DNA of 64,000 nt from NCBI GenBank assembly GCA_964617355.1, contig CAZTXP010000020.1:53927-117926 (forward strand), read 5' to 3'. The position numbers and the translations under genes are program-made. The notes below the pieces were generated by a model. That model saw nothing but the letters and a program-made list of their open reading frames with translations, did not search any database and was not told the DNA's origin. Below are positions 33,768 to 43,473 of this stretch, piece after piece. This DNA is from CAZTDU01 sp964617355. Lineage in GTDB: Bacteria; Pseudomonadota; Gammaproteobacteria; Burkholderiales; SG8-39. The number at the start of each line of letters is the position of its first letter. Position 1 is the first letter of the stretch.

Positions 33768-35324
33768 ATGGGCAAAGGGAAGAAAGACAAACAAAGGCGG
33801 CGCCACAATTACTCTCCAATTCGGCACCACAAGCGAATTGGAAAGGAACTCGTACCGCCGCTCAATGCAATGGAGAAGATGAGTCTCTCCTCCTGGAGAG
33901 ACGATCATGCTCCGGAAATGCTGTGGGCATTCTTGTTGGCCGTCGTTATGCCCCGTACCGACTACTTTCGCATCTTCCGGGCGATTGCGACGTGGACAAA
34001 GGAGGCATTCCCTCATGAGCAGGAACCGAAAGCAGGCACCTCAAAGGAATCGATCGCTACAACAGAAGGTGCGCTTAACCTGGCGTGCGAGGTAGATCAC
34101 ACTTGCATTGCCGGTTTTTCTGACAACGATTTCGCGCATTTTGTTGGGTTCGTCGTCAAGCATCCGCTCGGATACGGTGCATTACGGCCGCTACTGCTCC
34201 TCGATGCGTTGCCCGGGATAGACCGCTGGCGTGAGGTTCTCGATGTTCAGCCGACGAATGCGGATTGGTTCACGCTTGCAGATGCGGTTGCGCATTCGTT
34301 CGATCATCAATCGGAGAAATCTACAGATGTTCGCTGGCTAAAGATTGTCGTGAAGATGATCTCCGGAAAATTGATGTTCGCTCGTGAGATGCGGGAGCGT
34401 GCGGAGGAGGTGTTCCTTTTTCCGGACAAGGGAGACTTGCGTAGCGTGCGTCCGTTCATTCGGGCATGCGAGATGAACATTCGCAGGAATCCTAGTTCCG
34501 AATGGATCGCCCAGTATTGGGCCCAATTGATGGGACAGACTAGCTGTTTGGATGGATCCAAGGAGCAGGATTACGCGAAGTTGGCACCGCTGATCTTGGA
34601 ACTTCGGCCAATCCTCGATTTGCGGAGTGCAATCGTTGAGAGATTTCATGCTTCCAAGACGCCGACACGAACGGATGCACGACTGGATGCGACATTTGGC
34701 CTCGCGCTTTACGCGATTTCATTACTTGAGGAGATTGCTGCGCCACCAGTATCTCAATTGATTTTGAGTCGAATGGGATTGCGCGCCCTAGTCGAAGTTG
34801 TCATCACGCTTTCTTATTTGATCAAGAAGGATGCCCCGAAATCTTGGCAGGCGTACCGCAACTACGGAACGGGAGTTGCAAAGCTAGCCTTCCTAAAGCT
34901 CGAACAAGCATTGGGGGATGCGCCCTCGTTCGTTGATCCGAATACTTTGGAGGAGATTGCAAATGAAGATGTGTGGCAAGAGTTCGTAAATGTGAACCTG
35001 GGCCATTGGGCTGATCGGAATCTACGCGAACTTTCGATCGAAGGTGATACCAAAGACCTGTACGACGCGTACTACGACTGGACTTCGACCTTTAGTCACT
35101 CACAGTGGGGTGCGGTGCGGGATTCAAATTTCATCACTTGCCACAACCCATTGCATCGGCTTCATCGAATTCCGCGCCCAATGCACCGTCTCCTTCCTTC
35201 AGTTGTGCCTGATGCAGTGAGGCTCGTGAATCGTACTATTGACTTGCTTGAGCGTGCCTATCCTCAGATCGAGAGGCTCCCGCGAATTGTTGCCGAATCG
35301 GCAAAAGAGAGGGCGGGACGCTGA
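33768..35324 (+). CDS. DUF5677-like large protein in AT-rich island
   Basis: 518 residues from ATG 33768 (MGKGKKDKQRRRHNYSPIRH, a basic tail); the frame is also open from 33660, overlapping the previous gene. Residues about 300-465 resemble DUF5677: LFALYAISLLEE-like helix, LILSRMGLRALVEVVITLSYLIKKD, then YDAYYDWTSTFSHSQWGAVRDSN with HNPLHRLHRIPRP. The N-terminal 300 residues are helical and unassigned. DUF5677 proteins have no established activity. Codon usage is AT-rich like the preceding gene, so the two probably moved together. A defence or stress function is conjecture from genomic habit. Confidence 0.65.
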   Translation: MGKGKKDKQRRRHNYSPIRHHKRIGKELVPPLNAMEKMSLSSWRDDHAPEMLWAFLLAVVMPRTDYFRIFRAIATWTKEAFPHEQEPKAGTSKESIATTEGALNLACEVDHTCIAGFSDNDFAHFVGFVVKHPLGYGALRPLLLLDALPGIDRWREVLDVQPTNADWFTLADAVAHSFDHQSEKSTDVRWLKIVVKMISGKLMFAREMRERAEEVFLFPDKGDLRSVRPFIRACEMNIRRNPSSEWIAQYWAQLMGQTSCLDGSKEQDYAKLAPLILELRPILDLRSAIVERFHASKTPTRTDARLDATFGLALYAISLLEEIAAPPVSQLILSRMGLRALVEVVITLSYLIKKDAPKSWQAYRNYGTGVAKLAFLKLEQALGDAPSFVDPNTLEEIANEDVWQEFVNVNLGHWADRNLRELSIEGDTKDLYDAYYDWTSTFSHSQWGAVRDSNFITCHNPLHRLHRIPRPMHRLLPSVVPDAVRLVNRTIDLLERAYPQIERLPRIVAESAKERAGR

Positions 35325-35345
35325 ATCCGCGTCGCCTTGTCACGT

Positions 35346-35364
35346 CTACAAATCTGGTTTGTAG
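35346..35364. repeat. Perfect inverted repeat at the end of the AT-rich island
   Basis: CTACAAA and TTTGTAG are perfectly complementary over a 5-base TCTGG loop, 22 bases after the DUF5677-like gene. It may be a transcription terminator lacking a T-tract or a recombination end. The rest of 35325-35554 shows no coding sequence and keeps the island's lower GC until about 35500. Confidence 0.5.
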
Positions 35365-35554
35365 CGCTGTAACGGTCTTTCCACCAATAGGCAACAGCTT
35401 GCGTCGCAGCGTCCAGCTCTCGATGACGATTTCCTTCCACCCACTTACGGAAATTCGAGGCATGCCTATGGCGAGATCGTATTAGCGAAAATTTGGGGTT
35501 GATTCACGCCGACGTCTTCTTGGGCGTCCGTGTCAGTCATAAACTCCACTCATC

Positions 35555-36754
<1,200 letters not shown>

Positions 36755-36778
36755 GGGGGGCGGCCCCGGCTGCGGGCG

Positions 36779-37054
36779 CTACAGCGTGCGCAGGAGCTTG
36801 GGGTGCTTGACTGCGACCTTCAGCAGCGTGCGCGCCGCGCCGGTCGGCTCCCGTCGACCTTGCTCCCAGTCTTGAAGCGTCCGCGCCGAAACGCCCAGCA
36901 GCTGCGCGAATTCCTGCTGCGACAGGCCCACGCTCGCGCGTGCCTCCGCGGCCGCAGGGAGCTTCACCTTGGTGACGCGCGCGGCTTGCCCGCGACGCAT
37001 CTGCTTCACCGATGCGAGGAGATCGGCCTGGAACTTCGCCTTGTCAGATTGCAT
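36779..37054 (-). CDS. HTH (XRE-type) antitoxin
   Basis: 91 residues. The C-terminal HTH reads VGLSQQEFAQLLGVSARTLQDWEQGRREPTG, preceded by a short N-terminal helix. It overlaps the upstream toxin-like gene by 11 bases, toxin first, as in HigBA-type systems. It would neutralise the toxin and bind the palindrome at 37366-37384. Convergent with gcdH, 24 bases apart. Confidence 0.85.
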   Translation of the reverse strand: MQSDKAKFQADLLASVKQMRRGQAARVTKVKLPAAAEARASVGLSQQEFAQLLGVSARTLQDWEQGRREPTGAARTLLKVAVKHPKLLRTL

Positions 37055-37358
37055 CTTCGATCCCTTTCCGCAGTTGTGCCAGGAACGACGCCGGCAGGTC
37101 GTCGAACTTCGCCTTGGCGTACACGATCAGCAGCCAGATCGCGTCGTCGGCGGCGAGAAAGTAGATGACCCGCACCCCGCCCCGCTTGCCCGAACCCGAC
37201 CGCGCCCATCGAACCTTCCGGCAACCGCCCGATCCCCGGATGATGTCGCCGGCCTCCGGATTGGCCGCGATGAAGCTGATGAACTCGTGGCGCTCTGCGT
37301 CGGACCAGACATCGGCCGCGTAGCGGGCGAAGACCGGGGTCTCGGCGACCGTGCGCAT
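37044..37358 (-). CDS. RelE/HigB-type toxin
   Basis: 104 residues from ATG 37358 (MRTVAETPVFARYAADVW); the longer open frame upstream crosses the operator. It has the RelE-like core: ERHEFISFIAANPEAGDIIRGSGGCRKVRWARSGSGKRGGVRVIYFLAADDAIWLLIVYAKA. The GGCRKVRW and RGGVRVIYF strands match toxins paired with XRE antitoxins. These RNases cleave translated mRNA on the ribosome. Some such pairs are plasmid-maintenance or phage-defence modules. Confidence 0.85.
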   Translation of the reverse strand: MRTVAETPVFARYAADVWSDAERHEFISFIAANPEAGDIIRGSGGCRKVRWARSGSGKRGGVRVIYFLAADDAIWLLIVYAKAKFDDLPASFLAQLRKGIEDAI

Positions 37359-37365
37359 GCCGCAA

Positions 37366-37384
37366 TATACGGCAATGCCGTATA
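37366..37384. promoter_or_regulatory. Palindromic operator of the toxin-antitoxin operon
   Basis: TATACGGCAATGCCGTATA is a perfect 9-base inverted repeat around a single A, 8 bases upstream of the toxin ATG. The TATA ends could act as the -10, so antitoxin binding would block initiation. Typical of XRE-type autoregulation. Confidence 0.75.
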
Positions 37385-37473
37385 ACGTGCAATCCATGAC
37401 CCGGAACGAACATCGACCGCAGGCAACGCGGGCCTTCCGGTTATCCTTCCGCCCGACACCACAGGGAGGACGC

Positions 37474-37800
37474 ATGAACCGCACGATCAAATGGAATCTG
37501 GCCGGGGCCGCGCTGCTGGCGGCGATGATGGTGGCGCCGCACGCGGGCGCGCAAAATGCCATCGAGCGCAAGGGCGGGTCGTGCCCTAGCGGCTACAGCC
37601 AGAGCGGCAACTACTGCAACCCGGGCTCGGGCGCGAAGCCCGCGATCCATCGCATCGGCGGCAGCTGCCCCTCGGGCTACAACCAGAGCGGCGACTACTG
37701 CGTCGGCTCGAGCTCGTCGGCCAAGCACGCGATGCACCGCTCCGGCGGCTCGTGCCCCTCGGGGTACTCGCAGAGCGGGAGCTACTGCGTGAAGAACTAG
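37474..37800 (+). CDS. Secreted protein with three tandem Cys repeats
   Basis: 108 residues behind AGGGAGGA. A signal peptide (to HAGA-QN) precedes three copies of GGSCPSGYxQSGxYC at about residues 36-50, 66-80 and 93-107, joined by IERK/AIHRI/AMHRS linkers. Each unit has two Cys that could form a disulfide. The mature protein is little more than these repeats, which suggests a surface or periplasmic binding module. No function is known to me. Confidence 0.75.
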   Translation: MNRTIKWNLAGAALLAAMMVAPHAGAQNAIERKGGSCPSGYSQSGNYCNPGSGAKPAIHRIGGSCPSGYNQSGDYCVGSSSSAKHAMHRSGGSCPSGYSQSGSYCVKN

Positions 37801-38300
37801 GCCCGCGGGCCGGCTTCGGCGAGCAGGGCGCCGATCGCGGCCCCGACCGCCATGTCTTCCTCGGCGCCGAAGGCGTGCCGGCGCAGGTCGCCGCGCCGGT
37901 CGATGAGCAGCAGCGTCGGCGTGCCGCGCATGCCGTAGGTGCGCATCGTCATCGGGATCGGGTTGCCTGCGTCGTCCGAGGGCTGGTCGATGCCGACCGG
38001 GAACGCGATGCGGTTCTCGTGCAGGAACGCGCGCAGCACCGCCGGGCCCATCGCCTCGTGGTGCTCGAACACGGTGTGCAGGCCGAGCACGACGAGGTCG
38101 CGCTCCGGGAACATCTCGCGCATGCGCTTCGCCTGCGGCACGCCGTGGTGCACGCAGCCGGGGCAGAGCAGCTGGAAGGCGTGGATCGCCACCACGCGCC
38201 CGCGCAGCGTCGCCAGAGAATCCGGCGCGCCCGCGCCCAGCCACGACGCCACCTGCAAGGGTGGCGCGGGCCGGCCGGGCGGGTCGAGCAGTGCGTTCAC
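37797..38300 (-). CDS. Peroxiredoxin/thioredoxin-fold (redoxin) protein
   Basis: 167 residues from GTG 38300, sharing GTGA with the cytochrome P460 stop. The thioredoxin-like fold is suggested by LATLRGRVVAIHAFQLLCPGCVHHGVPQAKRMREMF and TYGMRGTPTLLLIDRRGDL. The motif is CPGC (like thioredoxin CxxC), with a cis-Pro in GTPT. There is no signal peptide, so it may be cytoplasmic, though it is co-transcribed with an exported cytochrome. Its partner is unknown. Confidence 0.8.
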   Translation of the reverse strand: MNALLDPPGRPAPPLQVASWLGAGAPDSLATLRGRVVAIHAFQLLCPGCVHHGVPQAKRMREMFPERDLVVLGLHTVFEHHEAMGPAVLRAFLHENRIAFPVGIDQPSDDAGNPIPMTMRTYGMRGTPTLLLIDRRGDLRRHAFGAEEDMAVGAAIGALLAEAGPRA

Positions 38301-38770
38301 TTGCGATGCGCGGAGAACACGAAGTCGTTGTCCTTGCGCGAAGTATGGCACTGGTAGCAGGCAGTCGCGGCGTTCGCGCCGACGGCGCGCTCCGTCTTCG
38401 AGTCGCCCTTGAAGCCCTCGAAGCCCCAGCCGCCGGTGGCGGCGAATTTCTTCGCGTCCTTCTGCATCACGCCGACGACCTTGCGCGCGCCTTCCTGGAT
38501 GGCGTTGTCCGCGGATTTCGCCTCGAGCAGGTCGAACACGATCACGGCGCCGTCGGGGAAGCGGCCCTTCGCGTAGCCCTGCATCGCGGCCTTGTTGGCG
38601 TACAGGTGGTGGATGCCGCCGAACGCCTCGTGCAGCGGGTGCCCGGGCTGGATCACCATGCTCTTCACGTGCGTCCAGTCTCGATAGCCTTGAGGGTAGG
38701 GCACCGAGGCGGTGTCGGCCGCGAAGGCGGTGGTCGAAGCAACGAGCAGGACGGGGAACAGTGTCTTCAT
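38297..38770 (-). CDS. Cytochrome P460 family protein
   Basis: 157 residues from ATG 38770. The signal peptide ends near AFA-AD; YPQGYRDWTHVKSMVI, HLYANKAAMQGYAKGRFPDGAVIVFD and CYQCHTSRKDNDFVFS match the P460 beta fold with a C-terminal CxxCH haem site. P460 haems are cross-linked to Lys and oxidise hydroxylamine or bind NO, but many family members (cytochrome c'-beta) only bind gases. It is divergent from an HxlR regulator. Confidence 0.88.
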   Translation of the reverse strand: MKTLFPVLLVASTTAFAADTASVPYPQGYRDWTHVKSMVIQPGHPLHEAFGGIHHLYANKAAMQGYAKGRFPDGAVIVFDLLEAKSADNAIQEGARKVVGVMQKDAKKFAATGGWGFEGFKGDSKTERAVGANAATACYQCHTSRKDNDFVFSAHRK

Positions 38771-38787
38771 GAGGGATCTCCTTTCCT

Positions 38788-38827
38788 GCACAATCATGTG
38801 CGTCGGGGCGTGCGCTCGCCAGCGAGC
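38788..38827. promoter_or_regulatory. Two inverted repeats in the P460/hxlR intergenic region
   Basis: GCACA-N4-TGTGC at 38788-38801 and GCTCGC-N2-GCGAGC at 38814-38827 are perfect short inverted repeats between the divergent starts. They are candidate operators for the HxlR protein encoded next door. Confidence 0.35.
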
Positions 38828-38864
38828 ACGCATTCGTGCCCCGGGCACTTTCTGGTGACCATCG

Positions 38865-39200
38865 GTGAATCCACGCAGGAAATCCGTTTCGACGCCGCGC
38901 ACCGCCTCGCGCATGGTCGAGGACATCGTCGGCTGCAAGTGGTCGCTCGCGATCCTCGGCCTCGTGCGCGACGGCGTGCGCCGCCCCGGCGAGATGGAGC
39001 GCGCGGTGCCGGGCCTGTCGAAGAAGGTGCTGAACGAGCGCCTGCGGAAACTGCAGCGCTTCGGCATCGTCGCGCGACGCGCCTACGCCGAGATCCCGCC
39101 GCGCGTGGAGTACCGCCTCACGCCGTTCGGCCGCAAGTTCTCGGGCCTGATGGACGGCGTCGAGGCGCTCGAGCGCGAGCTGGAGCGCGGGCGGTCCTAG
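38865..39200 (+). CDS. HxlR family transcriptional regulator
   Basis: 111 residues from GTG 38865. The winged-helix pattern is DIVGCKWSLAILGLVRDGVRRPGEMERAVPGLSKKVLNERLRKLQRFGIVARR with VEYRLTPFGRKF. Cys at GCKW is the conserved redox/electrophile-sensing position of HxlR/HypR/QorR proteins. Divergent from the P460-redoxin operon, which it probably controls in response to reactive species. Confidence 0.88.
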   Translation: MNPRRKSVSTPRTASRMVEDIVGCKWSLAILGLVRDGVRRPGEMERAVPGLSKKVLNERLRKLQRFGIVARRAYAEIPPRVEYRLTPFGRKFSGLMDGVEALERELERGRS

Positions 39201-39225
39201 TCGTGTTGGGAGAGAATTCGCTCCG

Positions 39226-40194
39226 ATGACCCCGACCCTTCGCACCCTGCTGGCCCTTGGCGCGGCCGCCTTCTGCGGCGCCGCCTTCGCGCAATCGTGG
39301 CCGACGAAGCCGATCCGCCTCGTCGTGCCCTTCCCGCCCGGCGGCGGCACCGACATCATCGCGCGCAGCGCGAGCCAGGCGGTGGCGAAGGCCACCGGGT
39401 GGGCGTTCGCGGTCGAGAACAAGCCCGGCGCCGGCGGCAACCTCGGCGTCGACGCGGTGGCGAAGTCCGCGCCCGACGGCTACTCGATCGTCATCGGCCA
39501 GACCAGCAACCTCGCGATCAACCCGACGCTGTACCCGAAGCTGCCGTACGACCCGCGCAAGGACCTCGCGCCGATCGTGCTGCTCGCGGAGTCGCCGATC
39601 CTGATGGTGACGGGCGCGACCACGTCGCTGAAAACGGTGGCGGATGTCGTGGCCACGGCGAAGGCGAAGCCCGGCTCGCTCAACTTCGCGTCTCCCGGCA
39701 ACGGCACGGTCGCGCACCTGACGAGCGAGATGTTCCAGAAGGCCACCGGCATCCGCACGCAGCACGTGCCGTACAAGGGCGCGGCGCAGGCGCTGCCCGA
39801 CGTGCTCTCGGGCGCGGTGGACCTCTACATGTCGTCGGTGCCGTCGCTGCTCGGGCAGGTGAAGCAGGGCAAGCTGCGCCCGCTCGCGGTCACGTCGAAG
39901 AAGCGGACCGACGACCTGCCCAACGTGCCGACGGTGATCGAGTCGGGCTACCCGGGCTTCACCGCGCTGACGTGGTTCGGCCTGCTCGCGCCCGCGGGCA
40001 CGCCCAGGGACGCGATCGCGCGCCTGAACGCCGAGTTCAACAAGGCGCTCAAGACGCCGGAACTCTCGAAGCACCTCGACAGCGAGGGCGCCGAGCCCGC
40101 CGGCGGCACGCCGGAGCAATTCGCGAAGCTGATCGCCGAGGACATCGTGCTCTGGGGCAAGGTGGTGAAGGAGTCCGGCGCGCGCGTGGACTGA
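39226..40194 (+). CDS. Bug family substrate-binding protein
   Basis: 322 residues. Signal peptide to AFA-QS, then WPTKPIRLVVPFPPGGGTDIIARSASQAV, VENKPGAGGNLGVDAVAKSAPDGY, HVPYKGAAQALPDVLSGAVDLYM. It is followed 67 bases later by an ADP-forming acyl-CoA synthetase, so the ligand may be a carboxylate that is then CoA-activated. Confidence 0.92.
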   Translation: MTPTLRTLLALGAAAFCGAAFAQSWPTKPIRLVVPFPPGGGTDIIARSASQAVAKATGWAFAVENKPGAGGNLGVDAVAKSAPDGYSIVIGQTSNLAINPTLYPKLPYDPRKDLAPIVLLAESPILMVTGATTSLKTVADVVATAKAKPGSLNFASPGNGTVAHLTSEMFQKATGIRTQHVPYKGAAQALPDVLSGAVDLYMSSVPSLLGQVKQGKLRPLAVTSKKRTDDLPNVPTVIESGYPGFTALTWFGLLAPAGTPRDAIARLNAEFNKALKTPELSKHLDSEGAEPAGGTPEQFAKLIAEDIVLWGKVVKESGARVD

Positions 40195-40261
40195 GGAGGT
40201 TCGGAGCAGGTTCGCTGCGGTGCTCGTCCGCCCCGGCGCCGCGCAATAAACTTCCCGCGCC

Positions 40262-42388
40262 ATGGAAAAGAACTCGCTCGCCCCGCTCGTCAGCCCGAAG
40301 TCCATCGCCATCCTCGGCGCGTCGGCCGACTTCGCCAAGATCAACGGCCGGCCGCTGAAGCACCTGCTCGACAAGGGCTACGCCGGCAAGCTCTTCCCGG
40401 TGAACCCGAAATACGACGCCATCGCCGGCGTGAAGTGCTGGCCGTCGGTGGCCGCGCTGCCCGAGCGAGTGGACCTCGCGGTGATCGTGCTGCCGGCGCG
40501 CGAGGTGGTCGCCGCGGTCGAGGAACTGGGCAAGGCGAAGGTGCCGGCAGCGGTGATCTTCAGCTCCGGCTTCGGCGAGATGGGCGAGGCCGGCAAGGCG
40601 GAAGAGGCGCGCCTCCTCGCCGCGGCGCGCGCGGGCGGCGTGCGCCTTTGCGGGCCGAATTGCCTGGGCTTCATCAACGCGTTCGAGCGCGTGATGGCCA
40701 CCTTCACGCAGTATGCGGACGGCGAGGTGTCGCCCGGGCCGGTGGCCTTCGTCACGCAGTCGGGCGCGTTCGGCACCGCGATCGCCGCGCTCGCGCGCAA
40801 CCGCGGCACGGGCCTGGGCTACTTCATGAACACCGGCAACGAGGCCGACGCCGGCTTCCCCGAGCTGATGCGCCACGTCATCGACGATCCGCGCATCAAG
40901 GTGGGCGCCGGCTACATCGAGGGCCTGAAGGACGGCGAGGGCCTCGTCGGCCTTGCGCGCCACGCGATGCAGATCGGCAAGCCGATCGTGGTCACCAAGG
41001 TCGGCCGCATGAGCGCGGGCAGCCGCGCCGCGGCTTCGCACACCGGCTCGCTCGCCGGCGAGGACCGGGTGTTCGACGCCGTCGTGCGCCAGTACGGCCT
41101 GATCCGCGCGCGCAACGAAGAACACATGCTCGACACCGTGGACGTGCTCGCCTCGTGCGCGCTTCCCGCAACGTGGGCGTTGCCCTTGGGCAAGGGCATC
41201 GGCATCGTCACGCAGTCGGGTGGCGCGGGCGTGCTGATGGCGGATCGCGCCGAGGAACTCGGCCTCGACGTGCCGGTGCTCGCGCCCGAGACGCAGAAGG
41301 CGCTGCAGGCGGTGATCCCGGGCTTCGGCGCAGCGGGCAACCCGGTGGACATCACCGGCCAGTTCCTCGCGCAGCCCAGCCTCCTTACCGAGAGCGCGCG
41401 CATCGTCATGGAAGACCCGAAGGTGCACGTCGGCATCTTCTGGCTGCAGCTGATGCACGCGCACACCGACAAGCTGGTCGCGGTGTTCGCGGAGATCAAG
41501 GCGAAGGCCACCAAGCCCTTCGTCGTCGCCTGGGTCGCGGCGCCCGAGGCGGGCATGAAGAGGCTGCGCGAGATGGGCATCCCGGTGCTGCGCGGCGCGG
41601 AGCCCGCGGTCGAGGCGGTCGCGGGGCTGATGCAGTACGCCGACGCGCGCCGACGCTGGCAGGCCGACGCCGCCGCGCGCGAGGCCGCGAAGCCGCTGTC
41701 GCTGGCGTTGCCCCCGGCGCAGGGCGCGGTCGGCACGGCGGAGGCGGTGGACCTGCTCTCGAAGGCCGGCGTGCCGATGGCGCCGGTGAAGCTCGCGAAG
41801 GACGCCGATGCCGCGGCGGCGGCGGCCGAGGCGCTCGGCTGGCCGGTGGCGGTGAAGATCGAGTCGCCCGACATCCTGCACAAGACCGAGGCCAAGGGCG
41901 TGAAGCTCGGCCTGAAGACGAAGGACGAAGTCCGCGCCGCATTCGCCGAGCTGATGGCCTCCGCGCGCGCCTACAAGGCCGATGCGAAGCTCGACGGCGT
42001 GATCGTGCAGAAGATGGCCGCGGGCGGCGGCGTCGAGGTGGTGCTCGGATTGCAGAACGACCCGGTGTTCGGACCGGTGGTGATGGCGGGCCTCGGCGGC
42101 GTGTTCGTCGAGGTGCTGAAGGATGTCGCCTTCCGCCGCTGCCCGGTGTCGGCCTCCGAAGCCGGCGCGATGCTGGATGAACTGCGCGGCGCGGCGATGC
42201 TGGGCGCGGTGCGCGGGCGCGAGGCGGTGAATCGTGCCGCGCTCGTCGATGCAATCGTCGCGGTGTCGCGCTTCGGCGCGGCGGCCGGCGAGCGTCTAGC
42301 GGAACTCGACCTCAACCCGGTGATGGCGGGCGCGACCGCCGTGTCGGCGGTCGACGCGGTGATGGTGCTGCGCGAGGCCTCTCGCTAA
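40262..42388 (+). CDS. Acyl-CoA synthetase (ADP/NDP-forming, acetate-CoA ligase-like)
   Basis: 708 residues. Order of domains: CoA-binding fold (LVSPKSIAILGASADFAKINGRPLKHLL), succinyl-CoA-ligase-like part with His260 in AASHTGSLAGEDRVFDAVV (phosphohistidine candidate), then an ATP-grasp domain from about 490 (AVKIESPDILHKTEAKGVKLGL). This fused beta-alpha arrangement is standard for NDP-forming acyl-CoA synthetases that make acyl-CoA with ADP plus phosphate. Broad organic-acid specificity; the neighbouring Bug genes suggest an imported carboxylate. Confidence 0.88.
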   Translation: MEKNSLAPLVSPKSIAILGASADFAKINGRPLKHLLDKGYAGKLFPVNPKYDAIAGVKCWPSVAALPERVDLAVIVLPAREVVAAVEELGKAKVPAAVIFSSGFGEMGEAGKAEEARLLAAARAGGVRLCGPNCLGFINAFERVMATFTQYADGEVSPGPVAFVTQSGAFGTAIAALARNRGTGLGYFMNTGNEADAGFPELMRHVIDDPRIKVGAGYIEGLKDGEGLVGLARHAMQIGKPIVVTKVGRMSAGSRAAASHTGSLAGEDRVFDAVVRQYGLIRARNEEHMLDTVDVLASCALPATWALPLGKGIGIVTQSGGAGVLMADRAEELGLDVPVLAPETQKALQAVIPGFGAAGNPVDITGQFLAQPSLLTESARIVMEDPKVHVGIFWLQLMHAHTDKLVAVFAEIKAKATKPFVVAWVAAPEAGMKRLREMGIPVLRGAEPAVEAVAGLMQYADARRRWQADAAAREAAKPLSLALPPAQGAVGTAEAVDLLSKAGVPMAPVKLAKDADAAAAAAEALGWPVAVKIESPDILHKTEAKGVKLGLKTKDEVRAAFAELMASARAYKADAKLDGVIVQKMAAGGGVEVVLGLQNDPVFGPVVMAGLGGVFVEVLKDVAFRRCPVSASEAGAMLDELRGAAMLGAVRGREAVNRAALVDAIVAVSRFGAAAGERLAELDLNPVMAGATAVSAVDAVMVLREASR

Positions 42389-43356
42389 TCTGCTTTCGCG
42401 CCGGAGGCCTTCACCACCGGGGCCCAGCGCGCGACCTCGGCCTTCACGAAGTTGCCGAATTCGTCGGGCGTCGTCGGCACGAAGCGCAGGCCCTCGTTGG
42501 CGAGGCGCGCCTGGATCTCCGGCAGGCGCATCGCCTTCTGCACCTCGGCGTTCATGCGCGCGACCACGGGCGCGGGCGTGCCCGCGGCGGCGAAGAGGCC
42601 GGTCCAGTTGTTGACGTCGAAGCCGGCGATGCCGGCCTGCGCGACCGTCGGCACGTCAGGCAGCGTGGTGGAGCGGCTCGTGCCGAGCACCGCGATCGCG
42701 TTCAGCTTGCCGGCCTTGACGTGCGGCAGCACGGTCGGCAGCGTCGCGAACACCATCGAGGTCTGCCCGGCGAGGAGGTCGGTGATCGCCGGCACGTTGC
42801 CCTTGTAGGGAACGTGCGTGATGTCGACCTTCGACAGGGTCTTGAAGAGCTCGCCGGCGAGGTGGCCCGTGGTGCCCGCGCCCGCCGAGCCGTAGGTGAG
42901 CGGCCGGCCCTTGGCCAGCGCGATCAGCTCGGGCACCGTCTTCGCGGGGATCGACGGATGCGCGACCAGCAGCCCCTCGGCCTCGACCACGAACGCCACC
43001 GGCGCAAAGTCCTTCACCGGGTCGTAGGGCAGCCGCGTGAACAGCGTGGCGTTGATCGCGTGCGTGCCCACCGTGCCCATCACCAGCGTGTAGCCGTCGC
43101 CGGGGCTCTTCGCGACGATGTCCGCGCCGATGTTGCCGCCCGCGCCGGGACGGTTCTCGACTACCACCGACTGGCCGAACGCGGTGCCGAACTTCTCGCC
43201 GAGGATGCGGCCGAAGACGTCCGAGAATCCGCCGGGCGGGAACGGGATCACCATGCGGATGGGCTTCGTCGGCCAGGCCGGTGCCTGCGCTAGCACGGCA
43301 CAGGCGGTGGTCGAAAGGACAAGGGCGGCGAGCAGGCGGCGGGCGGTGGCGTGCAT
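42385..43356 (-). CDS. Bug family substrate-binding protein
   Basis: 323 residues on the minus strand, tail-overlapping the synthetase by 4 bases. Signal peptide to VLA-QA; APAWPTKPIRMVIPFPPGGFSDVFGRIL, VVENRPGAGGNIGADIVAKSPGDGY, THVPYKGNVPAITDLLAGQTSM. A separate copy from the 39226 gene, sharing only family-level similarity. Ligand unknown. Confidence 0.92.
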   Translation of the reverse strand: MHATARRLLAALVLSTTACAVLAQAPAWPTKPIRMVIPFPPGGFSDVFGRILGEKFGTAFGQSVVVENRPGAGGNIGADIVAKSPGDGYTLVMGTVGTHAINATLFTRLPYDPVKDFAPVAFVVEAEGLLVAHPSIPAKTVPELIALAKGRPLTYGSAGAGTTGHLAGELFKTLSKVDITHVPYKGNVPAITDLLAGQTSMVFATLPTVLPHVKAGKLNAIAVLGTSRSTTLPDVPTVAQAGIAGFDVNNWTGLFAAAGTPAPVVARMNAEVQKAMRLPEIQARLANEGLRFVPTTPDEFGNFVKAEVARWAPVVKASGAKAD

Positions 43357-43473
43357 GGGAATCCTTCGCGATGCGTCGCGTGGATTCTATCGCCCGCGCG
43401 CTGCGATCCTGCCGTTTACGCGCGCCGCGTCTTGCCGGTAATCTCCGAGGGAAACCTCAACGGAGACACACGC

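Noticed and set aside
35346..35364. Inverted repeat as a phage/ICE attachment site
   Set aside because: No matching direct repeat at the left end of the AT-rich island and no integrase gene; kept only as an inverted repeat.
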